Notes: generated by a model from the letters alone, not told the origin. DNA of 64,000 bases from Dipteris shenzhenensis (GCA_047967505.1 CM106539.1), one strand, 5' to 3'; counted from the first letter of the stretch, positions 11,171 to 22,513 are shown. Translations and numbers: made by a program.

Positions 11171-12935
11171 TATTCCACCACAACTTAGCAATCAATATCT
11201 TCTTAACTGTGACTTTGTTTTAGAAAATAACTTCCTATCACTCTATGATGAGCTTTAACCGTAATTATTGTCCTCTTATGTTAAGAATCACTCTTTGTGA
11301 AATCATATCCCATCTTTCTCCTTCATCAATAGAAGGGTTCTTTACTTTTCTTGTAAACTCCATCCCACCATCTTTCTTCATTGGTGCATCTCTTATAGAC
11401 ACTTTAAAGTAAGGTCACCAAAAATGTTGCCTACAAATTGGACCCAACTCTATGATTCATTTTGCTCCATCATGCATGTAGGTTGTGCATGCTCTGGCCC
11501 TATAATGGAAGTATATGTAGCTCAAGATGGGCTAATGGAAGTTCATAGGGTGGAATTTTTGTGCTCACAAACCCTCATGAAAATTGCATATTTGTATGGA
11601 AGATAAAATAATAAACAAATGTGAATTCAGATCATATACTGCCAATGGCTTAGATCAAATTTTGAGAAGAAAATTACTTCTTTAATTGCTCACTCATATG
11701 TGAAATACCATACAAATGGAACTACCCTCGAACTATCACACTCAAAAGACCCCTCTATCCTATCACCACACTTGCTCATGTAATACATTGCAACCCTACA
11801 AATGCTACTATTTCTACATAACCTCACACCCATCCATAACCACTACCCAACTACAACTCCCATTCACATGACCATGTATTTTACAATCGACTATTGATTC
11901 CTTGAGCACTCTCTCCCATCAGGCATACAGAGAGTCTTGCCTAAGTTTGTTCCATTGATGATGTCGAGATGCTTGGTGAAATCGCTTTGTAAAATTTGGC
12001 CACCTCCTCCATGTTTTCTCTCAATGCACCAACTCCATTAATCTCAAAACTTATTGCGACTTGCTCCATTGAACTCAAACTTTTCACTACAAATCATTTC
12101 ATCCTTTGTCACTTTGTGCTTCACCTTGGCCTTTTCTTTGTCCTTTTTTTTGTAGAGTTGGGCTCATTTGGGGGCTCAACAATTTCCATTTCTTATGTTT
12201 TTCTAATGGCAATCTCTTGTTATATATATATATATATATCACCATATATACAAACATCCATTACATATATCTTATAGATATTTTAACTATATAGCATTTG
12301 TATATAGCATAACGTGTTTGTTTTAATGGTCATATATGTGTTGGTATGTATGGTTGTTTATACTATGTGATTCTATATATGTTTCTTCATGGGATATATA
12401 TACATGGAAAGGAGGGAAAATTAAAAAAAAGAAAAAAATTGATCTGACTCCCTGCCCAAACGGGGCTATCCTCCCTCATTTGCTACCTCCTACACAACCA
12501 ATATACCACCATTGCGCTTATAATAGTCCTTCTGCCCTTTTTTGCATACAGTTGGAATGATCCACTGTACCTACCTTCAGTTGAGTGTGGTAGCTCCCTG
12601 CCTGTCTATCTAGATCAAAGCCAAGCACAGCTTTTAGCCTGTTTGCAGTGTTTGGTTAGAGAAACTGACTGGATCAGAGCAGTTGGAGCCAACCCTGAAA
12701 TTTCAAGCCTTCAATGGGCTTCAAAGGCCCTTAGCCGATTTGTAGCTCCCCAGCCCTCTTCTCTTCCATGCGATGTGCTTCCAAGTAAGTTCGAGTTAAG
12801 GCTTTAGCCTTTCACTAGAAATTCCTTGATTATTTGTGTGCATCCTATTTTACCATTCCCCATTGTATGCGGCTTGACTCTTGAATAAGGGCCCCTAATG
12901 TTCCTAAAAATATATTCTATTAATTAGTCGACGGG
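11171..12935. other. AT-rich spacer, no gene seen
   Basis: No domain is recognisable in any frame. A short (TA)n run lies at 12220-12240. Confidence 0.4.
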
Positions 12936-14145
12936 GCTCTTTTGTGGTGGCCACCATGATGGTAGTCATAAGAGCATAGTCAGTGGTTTCAATCTGAATT
13001 TCTTTGCCTTTCTAAGCATATGTCAATCTATCTAGTGGTGTGGCTTTCCCTAGTAGACCCTCCGAGCTACTGCTCTTCTCAGGGTATGCCTGGAAATTCT
13101 TGCTCTTCATCATCATCAACCTTTTTCTTAGGTGTTTGAGTAACCGGTGTGTCTGTATCCTATGAATTTGATGTTTTCCATTCTCATTCTTCATCAAATA
13201 TGACATCTTTGGAGATTATGACATTTTGGTTGAGTGTATCATACAACTTGTATGCTTTGCTTTCTTCACTGTAGCAAACCATGATGCATTTTCGTGACTT
13301 CACATCCATTTTTTTGTGATGATCATCATGTATGTGGGCATATGCTATGCCCGGGGGGTCCACTAGGGTTTATCGTATGGTACCACATGAGTGTAAGGGA
13401 GGGGGTTATATAATGGAAGGAAGGTATATTTTATAAGGTTAGGTCCTGTAAATAGGGGGTAGATAAGCATAATTTTCATATATTTATTGCATGCAGGTGA
13501 CGTCTCCTTATTACTACTAGTGAATCCCTTATGATTCTATGCAACCAAATATGCAGATATGCACAATGTGTGACTTGTATCCAATAAATGCCTCATAAGT
13601 TGTCATACCCTAAATCGGCTCGATTGGAAGCTGATTAAGCAACTAGTTTGCAGTGGCCATTGCTTCTACCCAATACTGATTTGGAAGATGCCTCTCACTG
13701 AGTATTGCTCTAGCATTTTCTGCTAAAGTCCCATTATCCCTTTCTGCTATTGCATTTTGGTGAGGAGTATCTGCACAAGTAAACTATCTTCGAATGCCAT
13801 TACTTCTACAAAAGTTCGTTAATGTTAAAGACATGTATTCATCTCCTCTATCTGATCTTATGACTTTGATCTTTGTATGTCTGGTTGTCAACCTTGGCTT
13901 TGAATTCTTGAAATCTAGAAAAAACTCTCAGAAAAGACTTTAGATTTCTCTTTCAAAAAGTAGACCCAACAATATGCGCTATAGCCGTCATCGATGAAAG
14001 TCAAGTAATAATGTGAACCATTGGCATTGTGGGTCTGTGCATAACCCCCATACATCTGTATGAATCAAATCAAGAATGCCTCTTGCTTGAAAGGTGCTTC
14101 TACCAAAATTGGTTCTCTTGTTTTTGCCAGAGCAACATGCTTCAC
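12936..14145 (-). mobile_element. Copia fragment (integrase to start of RT), copy 1
   Basis: On the minus strand the integrase can be read as ILDLIHTDVWG, VIRSDRGDEYMS, HQNAIAERDNGTLAENAR and YWVEAMATAN, followed by the linker region (13206-13012) and VVATTKEP. It is a close relative of the segment at 38728-39745. Both ends are abrupt: at about 12936 the match to that copy stops right after the KEP codons, and at about 14145 it stops at GCTTCACAA, where a plus-strand Copia begins. Frameshifts and stops are frequent. Confidence 0.8.
13351..13536. mobile_element. 186-bp insertion with 6-bp target duplication
   Basis: Compared with the paralogous stretch at 39120-39170, this copy carries an extra block starting CCGGGGGGTCCAC and ending CCCTTATGATT. 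The hexamer CTATGC flanks it on both sides (13345-13350 and 13537-13542) and occurs once in the uninterrupted copy. Clear terminal inverted repeats are not visible, so the element class is unknown. Confidence 0.75.
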
Positions 14146-14713
14146 AATTCAAAAGAACCAGTTCTTCCTAATGTTCCCAATCAACAGAAAATGCAGGCAT
14201 TTAAAGGATGGCATGAGAGAGCCAGCAAAGTTATGTATCAGTATTTCAGATTCTATGATTGTGCATATTTAGGATGCAAGTACGCCAAAGGAGGCATGGG
14301 ATACATTGGCAAAAATGTACAACACAAATACACAAGCCAGGAAATTGTTGTTCAAGCAGGAGTTGCACAATGTGCAAAGAGAAAATATGAGCATCAATGA
14401 CTACCACATGAATGTGAAGAAAATTGCAGATGCACTTACTTCCATTGGGTCGCCAGTGGAAGACGATGATTTAGTTTCTGTGGCCTTGAATGGTCTAGGA
14501 AAGGATTATGCACAGTTCCAGACATCCATTGCCGTCCGTGAAAAATTTCTTGATTTTGAGGAGTTGTTTGCTCTTCTAATTTCTGAAGAGCAGAGAAATG
14601 GTGGTGCATTTTCTTCAGGAGGAACTTCAAAAGAAACTGTCTTCTACTCAAATGCTAGAAGAGGTAGAGGTAGAGGTAGAGGAGGCCGATCTGGAGGCCA
14701 TGGTAGAAATTAG
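14146..14713 (+). pseudogene. Copia gag (UBN2-type), 5'-truncated
   Basis: The first readable residues are KEPVLPNVPNQQ and WHERASKVMY. A frameshift near 14230 leads to ISDSMIVHI, a TAG, then DASTPKEAWDTLAKMY. The core continues with ARKLLFKQELHN, LTSIGSPVEDDD and LNGLGKDYAQFQTSI, followed by an Arg/Gly-rich tail (RRGRGRGRGGRSGG) and TAG at 14711. These are conserved blocks of Copia gag, which forms the particle shell. An initiating ATG in the true frame is missing. Confidence 0.85.
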
Positions 14714-14833
14714 AATATGCAGCAAACTGAAGAAAACCAGTCCTATGGAGGAGGATGTGGTAACTCTAGAGGCAGGGGGAGCCAAAGAGGTCGTGGTGGA
14801 TGGTAGAGAGGCCAAAATGCAAACAACAATGTT

Positions 14834-14881
14834 GAATGCTACTATTGTGGTAAAATGGGTCATATGCCTAAAGACTACTAC
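14834..14881 (+). other. Copia zinc knuckle with last Cys changed to Tyr
   Basis: The same frame as gag reads CYYCGKMGHMPKDY. The standard nucleocapsid knuckle is C-x2-C-x4-H-x4-C, so the final cysteine is replaced by Tyr (TAC). A single G-to-A change from TGC explains it, and it would disable zinc binding. Confidence 0.75.
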
Positions 14882-14968
14882 AAAAAGCAGAATGACATTA
14901 TGAATGGAAAATTGCAATAAGGCAATTATGCATCCTCTAGTAGACAGGGTGATGACAGAAATGAGCAT

Positions 14969-15330
14969 TTGTTTATGGTGCAGCACATGACCAATTTTGT
15001 GACAAGTGTAGAAGAAAGCAATGATGTGTGGTATGTTGACTCAGGTGCATCAAACCACATGACATGTCATGCAGAATGGATGCAAGATGCAAGGAAAATG
15101 GAAAAACTAGGATTTGTGGAGATTGGTGATGATACTGCACGTCCTATTGTGTAGATTGGTAAAATTCCTTTGTCTATGCAGGATGGGAAAAAGAAATACC
15201 TGTTTGATGTATTTCATGTCTCGAATATCACCAAGAACTTGGTCTCTGTTGATCAAATGGTTGAGTAGGGCTTGCAGGTCAGATTTAATCCTCATGGATG
15301 CTTTGTTGAGGATATGAAAAATAACGGTCG
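14969..15330 (+). pseudogene. Copia aspartic protease
   Basis: WYVDSGASNHMTCH (about 15029-15070) carries the DSGA active-site motif of Copia proteases, intact. The frame continues past TAG at 15152 and TAG at 15266, through VFHVSNITKNLVSVD, the conserved block before the gag-pre-integrase domain. The enzyme would process the gag-pol polyprotein. Confidence 0.8.
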
Positions 15331-15429
15331 CTTGATAGCAAAAGGAAAGAAGAAGGGCAGGATGTTTACGTTGGGTGTGGACATGCCTAAATTGAGTGCA
15401 ACAATGTTTGCACATGGGACCGGTGTAGT

Positions 15430-16320
15430 TGCAGATATTGATATTTGGCATAAACGCATTGATCATGTTAATGTATGACTTAAATCAATGCAGGCCCAAA
15501 ATATTGTTGTAGGATTGCCTAAATTCAAGGTTGCAGAAATGCATAAGGTATGTGAAGCCTATCAATTTGGAAAACAGGCAAGGAAACCATTTCCTAGACA
15601 TGTTCAAGAGAGTAAGAAGCCATTGGAATTAATCCACTCTGATGTGTGGACTACTAAAGCTGCATCTATTGGAGGCTGTCATTATTTTGTCACTTTTATT
15701 GATGACTATAGCAGAAAAGTTTGGGTGTATTTTATGAAAAATAAAAGTAATGTGTTTGGGCATTTCAAAGCTTTTAAAGCTATGGTTGAAAAAGAAACAG
15801 GCCTGCAAATAAAATGCCTAAGGTCAGATGGAGGGGGAGAATACCTCTCAAATGAGTTTGCAAGGTTTCTGCAGGAGCATGTCATAAAGCAGCAATATTC
15901 ATGCAATCATACCCCATAGCAAAATGGACTTGTAGAAAGGAAAAACAGGCATATTGGAGAGGCATCTTGGGCCATGCTAAATGAAAAAGACCAACCAGAT
16001 TATTATTGGGCTGAAGCAGTTGCTACAATAGTTTACATAATGAACAGGATTCCCACTACAGCAATACATGGCATGATGCCAGAGGAGATGTATAATGGTA
16101 GGAAACCAGACATTTCTCATTTGAAAATTTTTGGTTGCATTGCCTATGTTCATGTGCCAGATGAGTTGAGGTCCAAGTTGGATCCAAAAGCTGAGAAGTG
16201 CATCTTTATTGGTTATTCTCTGTAGCAGAAAGGGTATAGATGCTATAACCCTTCTACTCGTAAGTTTACAATGAGCAGAGTTGTTGTTTTTGATGAGATG
16301 AGCAGCTAGTATAAACCAAT
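15430..16320 (+). pseudogene. Copia integrase
   Basis: The HHCC domain is readable as HKRIDHVN and VCEAYQFGK; the second Cys is Tyr here. The catalytic core shows D in IHSDVW, D in LRSDGGGEY and E in NGLVERKNRH, so the DDE triad is conserved. The core continues with YYWAEAVATIVYIMNRIPT and LKIFGCIAYVHVP. Stops interrupt at 15476 (TGA), 15917, 16223 and 16307 (all TAG), with no frame change. Confidence 0.85.
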
Positions 16321-16769
16321 AAATGTGATTGATGATGTAGATGCACAAAATGGTAATGCTGCACAGAATTCACAGTAGCAATCACAAAATATTAGTGGAC
16401 CTGCAGTGTCCTCTAGCAGTGGTTCACATACTTCGCCATGGATAGGAAGATTGAGATCAGAAAAATCTCCTCAAAGCAATGCAGATAGTGGTATGCAGGT
16501 ATCACGAAAAGGAAAAGAGAAGGTAGATCAGCCCATGTTTGATGTGAATGCAGGTCACTCTTATGTGGATGGTGAATCCAGTGGCTCAGAACAGAGCATT
16601 GATGATGAGTTGGGTATTCCTTCTATTGTTACACCTGGAGTAAGGAAGACCAGGGATGTTTTGAGAGCACCTGGAAGTAAGCCTATTTTGTGCAGGTCTA
16701 CCAAAGCTAGGTATCCTGTGGATAGGCTGAAATATGATGGATTTATAGCCATTCACTATGCCTATCTGG

Positions 16770-17560
16770 TCAAAGTGATACAGGAACCAGAACCCACTTC
16801 TTTTGAGCAAGCCATGGGAAAAGAGAAATGGGAGAAAGCCATGGATGAAGAAATGGATGCCTTGGAAGCAAATGCTATATGGGAATTGGTGCCTTTGCCT
16901 AAAGACTTGAATGCAATTGGCTGTAAGTGGCTTTATAAGGTGAAGCACAATGCAGATGGTTCTGTGAATAGATACAAGGCAAGACTAGTTGTCAAGGGGT
17001 ATGCACAGACATATGGCATTAATTATGAAGAAACATTCAGTCCGGTTGCAAGGATGGCAACCGTAAGAGCAGTCATTGCTATGGCTACATCAAAGGGATG
17101 GTCTTAACATCAGATGGATGTAAAGAATGCCTTCTTGCATGGTGATTTGCAAGAAGAGGTCTTTATGGAGCAGCCACCAGGTTATGTTCATGCTGTTCAT
17201 TGTTTGTAGATTGAAGAAAGCCTTGTATGGCTTGAAGCAAGCACCTAGAGCATGGTCTGACAAGATAGTTCTTGTCACTATTGGCTATCAGATTTCCAAG
17301 GCAAATTTCTCACTTTATGTGAGAAAAACAAAGAAAGGTATTATGTTGCTTGTCATTTATGTTGATGATTTGATCATCACAGGTGATAGTGATGAAGATA
17401 TCCTTCATGTGAAAATGCTATTGAAGCAGAAGTTTGAGATGAAGGATTTGGGAGAGCGGCATTATTTCTTGGGCATTGAGGTGATTAGATCACCAAGTGG
17501 GATACGGCTCTTGCAGAGGTAGTATGGATTGGACATGCTGTCCAAATATGGGATGATAGG
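16770..17560 (+). pseudogene. Copia reverse transcriptase
   Basis: Conserved blocks are present in order: [67 protein letters not shown], a frameshift near 17200, then [17 protein letters not shown] and the catalytic YVDDLIIT (about 17358-17381). A TAA at 17105 and a TAG at 17520 interrupt. The catalytic aspartates are intact. Confidence 0.9.
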
Positions 17561-17829
17561 CTGTAAGCCTATTTCAATTCCTTTGGAGCAGAATGTGAAG
17601 CTGAGCGCAGATGCAGGTGAGCTTCTGGAAGACCCTACTATGTACAAACACATAGTAGGAAGTTTGATTTATATGACTATTACCAGGCCAGATTTGAGCT
17701 ATGCTATTGGATTGGTAAGTCAGTTTATGTAGGCTCCAAGGAAACTGCATTTGGATGCGGCTAGATGCATACTCAGGTATGTGAAGTCCACATTGTAGTA
17801 TGGACTATTTTATGAGACTGGGGTTCAGA

Positions 17830-18359
17830 TATAGTTGCATGGATACACTGATGCTGATTGGGCTGGTAGTATTTCTGATAGACGATCTACCAGTGGATAT
17901 GTGTTCTCTTTTGTGAGTGCTGCACTCACTTGGAGCAACAAGAAACAGCCTACAGTTGCCTTGTTGAGCACAGAGGCTGAGTACAGGGGTGCAACAATGG
18001 TTGCATGTGAGGTAGCTTGGTTGCATAAGCTACTTTATGATATGCATCAGTCTACGGATGGGCCAGTTGTCATTTATTGTGACAACATGAGCAGTATACA
18101 CTTGGCAAATAACCCAATTTATCATGCTAGAACAAAGCACAATGAGGTGCATTATTACTATGTGCAGGAGAAGGTTTTACTAGGTCTTATTGATCTAGTT
18201 TATGTTAGCACAGAGGATCAGGTAGCTCATATATTCACGAAGGCATTAGGCGCAGAGAAGCTGTGTAAGTTCAGAGATGTGCTTGGTGTGCAGGAATTGG
18301 GATTGAGCTCGAGGGGGAGTGTTGAGATATCGAGCTCCACTCGTGATATGCCAGGGTGA
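17830..18359 (+). pseudogene. Copia RNase H, open to its natural end
   Basis: After TAG at 17832 the frame is open to TGA at 18357-18359. It contains GYTDADWAGSISDRRSTSGY, ALLSTEAEYRG, YCDNMSSIHLANNPIYHAR, TKHNEVHYYYVQEK and AHIFTKAL. These are the standard Copia RNase H blocks with the catalytic D-E-D residues. The last codons run into the LTR. Confidence 0.85.
18311..18319 (+). other. Polypurine tract
   Basis: GAGGGGGAG lies immediately before the TGTTGA start of the 3' LTR, where second-strand priming occurs. Confidence 0.75.
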
Positions 18360-18674
18360 CCATTGTGCATTTATGTCACCGACTTGTTAGCTGCAGATGC
18401 GATTGGTACACCGCCCATGAATAATAGCTGGATGGCCGCTATCCCTTATGTACTCTAGTTCGTGGCTCAGTTAGTATGCCACCTTAGTTAGCTGAGTTTG
18501 GTTTGAGACCCACATATAGGGTTCTTCTATTTCTTTGTACTAGAGTTCTTTTGGCTTTCACAACTAAGAAGAGGAAAACTGTTTTTAGCCTCCACCTTTG
18601 TGTGTATTCCCCCATTCTGTATGTGAGAAAGTCATGAGACTCCTTCCTTCTCTCCCACTATCTTCATAGTTACA
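18320..18674 (+). repeat. Copia 3' LTR, about 355 bp
   Basis: It starts TGTTGAGATATCGAGC just after the polypurine tract. The end is placed at the CA in ATAGTTACA (18674) because recognisable LTR-like sequence stops there, but no second copy exists in the window to prove it. The matching 5' LTR is absent. Confidence 0.55.
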
Positions 18675-19369
18675 TATGATGAGTGACCCCCCCAAGCCAT
18701 CCCTACCCTAAAGAGGACTTGAAGAGGTTGTTAAAACCATTAATATTAGATGGAAAGCTAGTGATGGAATATATACATGGAAGAATAAATTTTTGAAAAA
18801 TCTAGGACAAAAGAATCCCAAAGATAATTTCAACTCTCTTCTGTCCAACAATAAAATTTTAAGGATTGGCAAAGGATATGGGCATTCTAAAAGATATGAA
18901 TTGGCAGAACATACTCCTTGGCAATGTAGCTAGAGTGAATCATAGAAAATGGTCTACAATGAGGGAGCATGCTCTCTAGTTCATTTGGCTATCCAAGAGC
19001 AATTTTACATTTAATAACTTAGTTTCTAAACCTATTCTAAGAGTTATGAAACGGTTCAAAAGGAACTCATATACTCTCTTTATGTTGATTTTGGTACTGA
19101 TTCTGTGCTTATGCTTGTCTTTCTTTCCCTCCATCATATTTCTCTCTCCTTGACTCTTTTTGGCTTCTACTTGACCACTCCACTTCACCAATTGCATGTA
19201 TTTTACTCACTAGTATTGGTCATGGCTACATTCTTGAAGTTTCTACTCCAAGTCCCACCAAACATAGAGGTTGCGAGAGTCTCATAGCCAGCTCATAGCC
19301 CCATTCTTTTAGTGTGTAAAGCCACCTCAGCCTTAAGCTCCTTTTCCTTATGTATGGCCTGGAGGGTCT
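18675..19369. other. Spacer, no gene seen
   Basis: Nothing is recognisable with confidence. Short open stretches such as DGIYTWKN do not make a convincing LINE. Confidence 0.35.
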
Positions 19370-20420
19370 ATAGGGTGACCATAGTATCTTTTCAATTTAC
19401 TCCCGTTAAGGTAACCATCCATTTCCATTTCGTCCAAGGTAACTATTCAGCATGCGCCTTGTGGAGTAATGTCCACTACATGGTAGGGACCCATGCCCCT
19501 ATATTTAAGGTTAATTTTGGTGTTGCAAACACTATAGAGGAGTGCGAGGTCTCCTTCCTTGAGGTCCTTGTTTTTTAGGTTGTGGTCAAACCATTTTTTG
19601 CATCACGCCTTCTCCACTCGGAGGTAGTAGACTACACGCGATCTTGTTTCATCTAGTCGTTAGATCGATTAAGTGCTCCACCAATGCATTTTTGATGAGC
19701 CTTTCATTTATCGTGATGCGGAGGCTAGGCACTACATATTCCATTGGCATAAGTATTTCCACCCCAAAGGCTAGGTTGAAGGGGGTGCAATTCATGGCCA
19801 CTTTGTAAGATGTTTGGTAAGCCCACAATGCGGCGATGAGCTTATGTTTTATATGACTGGCTTCCACTATGCAAGGTATAATCTTGCAGGATGTCTTGTT
19901 TGAGCTATTGACTAGGCCGTTTGCCCTAGGGTTAGTATGGCGTCGACTTCTGATGTATGATCATGAATTCACAAGTCAGGATCGCTATATTTTCATTGAG
20001 GAAATGAGTTCCTTGGTCACTGACCAATTCCATGGGGCACCCAAACCATATGATGACTTGCGCATCATCTTTTCTTGTCGCTCGCCCCTCCACCCATTTG
20101 GTGAAATAATATATGGCTAGGATAATGTATCTAGACTCTATTCCTATAGTAATTAGGCCTATTGGGCCAATAAATTCTATGCCCCATTTCTCAAAGGTTA
20201 ATATTCCTGTTAGGGGCATCATGTCCACTTTCTGTGGATTTTGTAATCTTTGGCAGGCATCACAATGCTTGATAAACTTAGTTGCATCTCCAAAGAAAGT
20301 TGGCCATCATAGGCGTTCTTGCAACACTTTATGTGCCATAATGTCAGCAGGGGCAATAAAGTGATCACCTATTATCCCAAAATGAGCACGTCGATGTATT
20401 CATGCATGCACACACATCTA
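19370..20420 (-). pseudogene. Gypsy integrase
   Basis: Reading down the minus strand: zinc region with GDHFIAPADIMAHKVLQ and HCDACQRLQNPQK, core with WGIEFIGPIG, YFTKWVEGRAT and FGCPMELVSDQGTHF (20228-19932), then LIAALWAYQTSYK and FGVEILMPMEYVVPSLRI (19867-19649). The C-terminus shows KEGDLALLYS and YRGMGPYHVV (GPY/F motif, about 19530-19450). Frameshifts separate the parts. Confidence 0.8.
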
Positions 20421-20579
20421 CTCATGATGTCATCCTTGCCCATGTGGTATAGTTGGCTTGTAATTAGCTGATATGGTGTTGCATCCTTGATGAGTTTGTG
20501 GCCTCTATCCCTCTTGAGGACTTTGTCTAGAGGCAACCCATTTGCCAGGTAGTGGCCTTTTTCGGCGGCCAACTCTGGA

Positions 20580-21000
20580 ATTATGTCAATGAGGAATAGG
20601 GGAGCATCTGGGAGGTCATCTCATCAACTCCCATTGTGGAGCCTCCCCATTGGGAACCCTTGAGAGGTGGTCGGCTAAAACGTGGTTCTTCCATTTACGT
20701 ATCGCAATTGTGAAGTCAAACTCCAAAAGGATTAGCATCCACCTTTTGATGTGTCCCATCATGTAAAGCTTGTTAACCAAATACAATAAGGTTTGATTAT
20801 CTACAAAAAGAAAGAATTTGTTGGCTAGCACGTTCCTGAACTTCTTATCTATGTAGACCATGGCAGTCTATTGTTGTGTAATTAACCTCGGCATCGTTTA
20901 ATTATCGACTAGCAAAGTACACTGGATAGTCTAGGTTGTACTCCCTTGGTTGTGCTAACACACATCCAATGGAAATGTTTGAGGCATCTAAGTGGACATG
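20580..21000 (-). pseudogene. Gypsy RNase H
   Basis: DASNISIGCVLAQPREYN and YPVYFASR precede the open stretch 20861-20616, which reads VDNQTLLYLVNK, GHIKRWMLILLEFDFTI and HVLADHLSRVPNGE. These are the typical Gypsy RNase H blocks. The first Asp and the VDNQ Asp are kept. Confidence 0.8.
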
Positions 21001-21039
21001 GAATATTAGATTCTACGCAATACCGAATGCTCTATCTCA

Positions 21040-21290
21040 TAGATTGCATCTATGAGTTTTTGGGTCTCCTCCCTCACTATAAGCATGTATTTGATATTCA
21101 TAGGGTAGGGACGTTGGCACACTGGCCTAGCATCTTTTAGCATGGGTATCGTGTGATGCACAACTTTAGCAAGCACACCCTTCATATTTGTGTACTTCTA
21201 GGCCATGCAGTCATTGTACTCTCGAATGAGGGAAATTAAATCACTCTCCTCGTTGGGGGTGAGGTCATTTGCTATGAATACTGGTTGTGG
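21040..21290 (-). pseudogene. Gypsy RT N-terminal piece
   Basis: The minus strand reads VFIANDLTPNEES, LIREYNDCMA, MKGVLAKVVHHTIPM and PVCQRPYPMNIKY, the segment that precedes the RT palm in Gypsy elements. The palm and its catalytic box do not follow. Confidence 0.65.
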
Positions 21291-21999
21291 GTTTTCCCCT
21301 TTCGATGCCAGTTTTACCTCCTTAACCTTAGCTGGTCCATTGTATCCTTGGAAGCACCCTTCTTCCTAGGTTCTCTTGGCTTGCGGGTACAAGATCTTGT
21401 GATCCTCGATTGTGTAGGCCTTGCCAATGGGAAGGTGCCTATTGTAGGTCCTCCTTTTCTTCGTCGTCCTCCTCCACTCCCCTTGGGGTACTGTTCCTCT
21501 TTCCCGTCGTGGGTGCCTTCAGGCTTTTGGTACTTGGGAGCTTTGAACCTGAGGGGGGCTCCTTCATGGCACTTAAGGAGCCAATTCGAGAGGTATCCTT
21601 GCTCAACCGGGATCCCTAGTTGGTGGAGAACTCATGGTGACCTACATATGTTAGCTAGTGGAGGTTTGATTTGACCCGTACTAATCCTGTGCTCACCTCA
21701 TGGGGTTTGAGCATATTGAGAATTCTGAGGGGAACCACATTGCTCAACTCTTTGTGCTCAGGGGTTGTTATTTGGAACCCTATTCTTTCTAGGACATTGA
21801 TGTTTGCCAGAATGTGCATCCAATTTTGAGAAAATTCTAGCTCTGAGAGAGGGGCATATCAAAATTCATCTTCCTCCTTGCATCTTCTCTCTCACAAGTT
21901 TGGAACAGTTTCAGAGATGCAGTTCTATTGGTTGTGTTAGACTTTGAGGCAAATAGTTGTCCAGATAGAGGATGGTCCTTGTATGTATGCACTTGCACT

Positions 22000-22250
22000 A
22001 TTTTCTCCCCATGCCGTAAATAGATGTTGTCGATATGCCAATAATGTATGGGTCCAGATATTTTCAAGAAGGTCCTACCTAGGATGGCTTTGTATCTAGG
22101 CTATTGGGTAAAGTCCATTACTACAAATCTAATGGGGTACATGAAGCCGAATACCTTAATGTTAATACTCGTGAGGACTCCTAGGGGCTCAGCAGTTCCA
22201 CCGTCAGCTAGCTTCACTACCACTTGGTTACAACCACTTGGTACCATATG
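22000..22250 (-). pseudogene. Gypsy protease C-terminal piece
   Basis: FGFMYPIRFVVMDFTQ, a stop, then PRYKAILGRTFLKI matches the retropepsin end block (VxFxVxDxxxxYxxILGRxxL). It precedes the RT piece in the expected order. Confidence 0.55.
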
Positions 22251-22513
22251 GTTCCAAGGCAGTTAGTTTTGGCTCACTAGGATGGGAAAAGGGTAGTTGA
22301 GTGAATGATGGTAGTCGGGTTAACTCTTTAGAGTGTACAATTGACAAAAGAAAGTACAATGTAGTTATCTCTAAAAATGGCCTTGTAGTACCGACACCAT
22401 GTGTATTTGCCATAAGAAAACATGCATATAGTCACCCAATATCTCAAATGGTGTGGTTGTGCAATATCATATGCACGCATGCATGGAAAGTTGACTCCAA
22501 CATTAGTCTTGTA

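Larger units (their letters stand above)
14146..18674 (+). mobile_element. Ty1/Copia retrotransposon, 5'-truncated, with 3' LTR
   Basis: The order gag, protease, integrase, RT, RNase H, polypurine tract, LTR is complete for Copia apart from the 5' LTR and the first gag residues. From 14270 to 17107 all domains sit in one reading frame, and from about 17200 to 18359 in another, so only one frameshift lies inside pol. A second occurs in gag near 14230. Sixteen premature stops interrupt these frames: 13 TAG, 2 TAA and 1 TGA. The 5' end is fused to an oppositely oriented Copia fragment of another family. Confidence 0.9.
19370..22270 (-). mobile_element. Third Ty3/Gypsy element, internally deleted
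   Basis: The minus strand reads protease end, RT N-terminus, RNase H and integrase. Only about 100 bp separates the RT N-terminus (ends about 21040) from the RNase H start (about 20980), so nearly the whole RT palm is missing. LTRs were not identified. It differs in sequence from both other Gypsy remnants. Confidence 0.75.

Noticed and set aside
14270-17834. Reassignment of TAG to Gln as an explanation for the Copia stops
   Set aside because: A plant nucleus uses the standard code, CAG codons are still frequent in the same frame, and mutation of methylated cytosine is simpler.
18700-19080. Possible LINE fragment
   Set aside because: The only hint is a YTWKN-like word; no endonuclease or RT block could be read.
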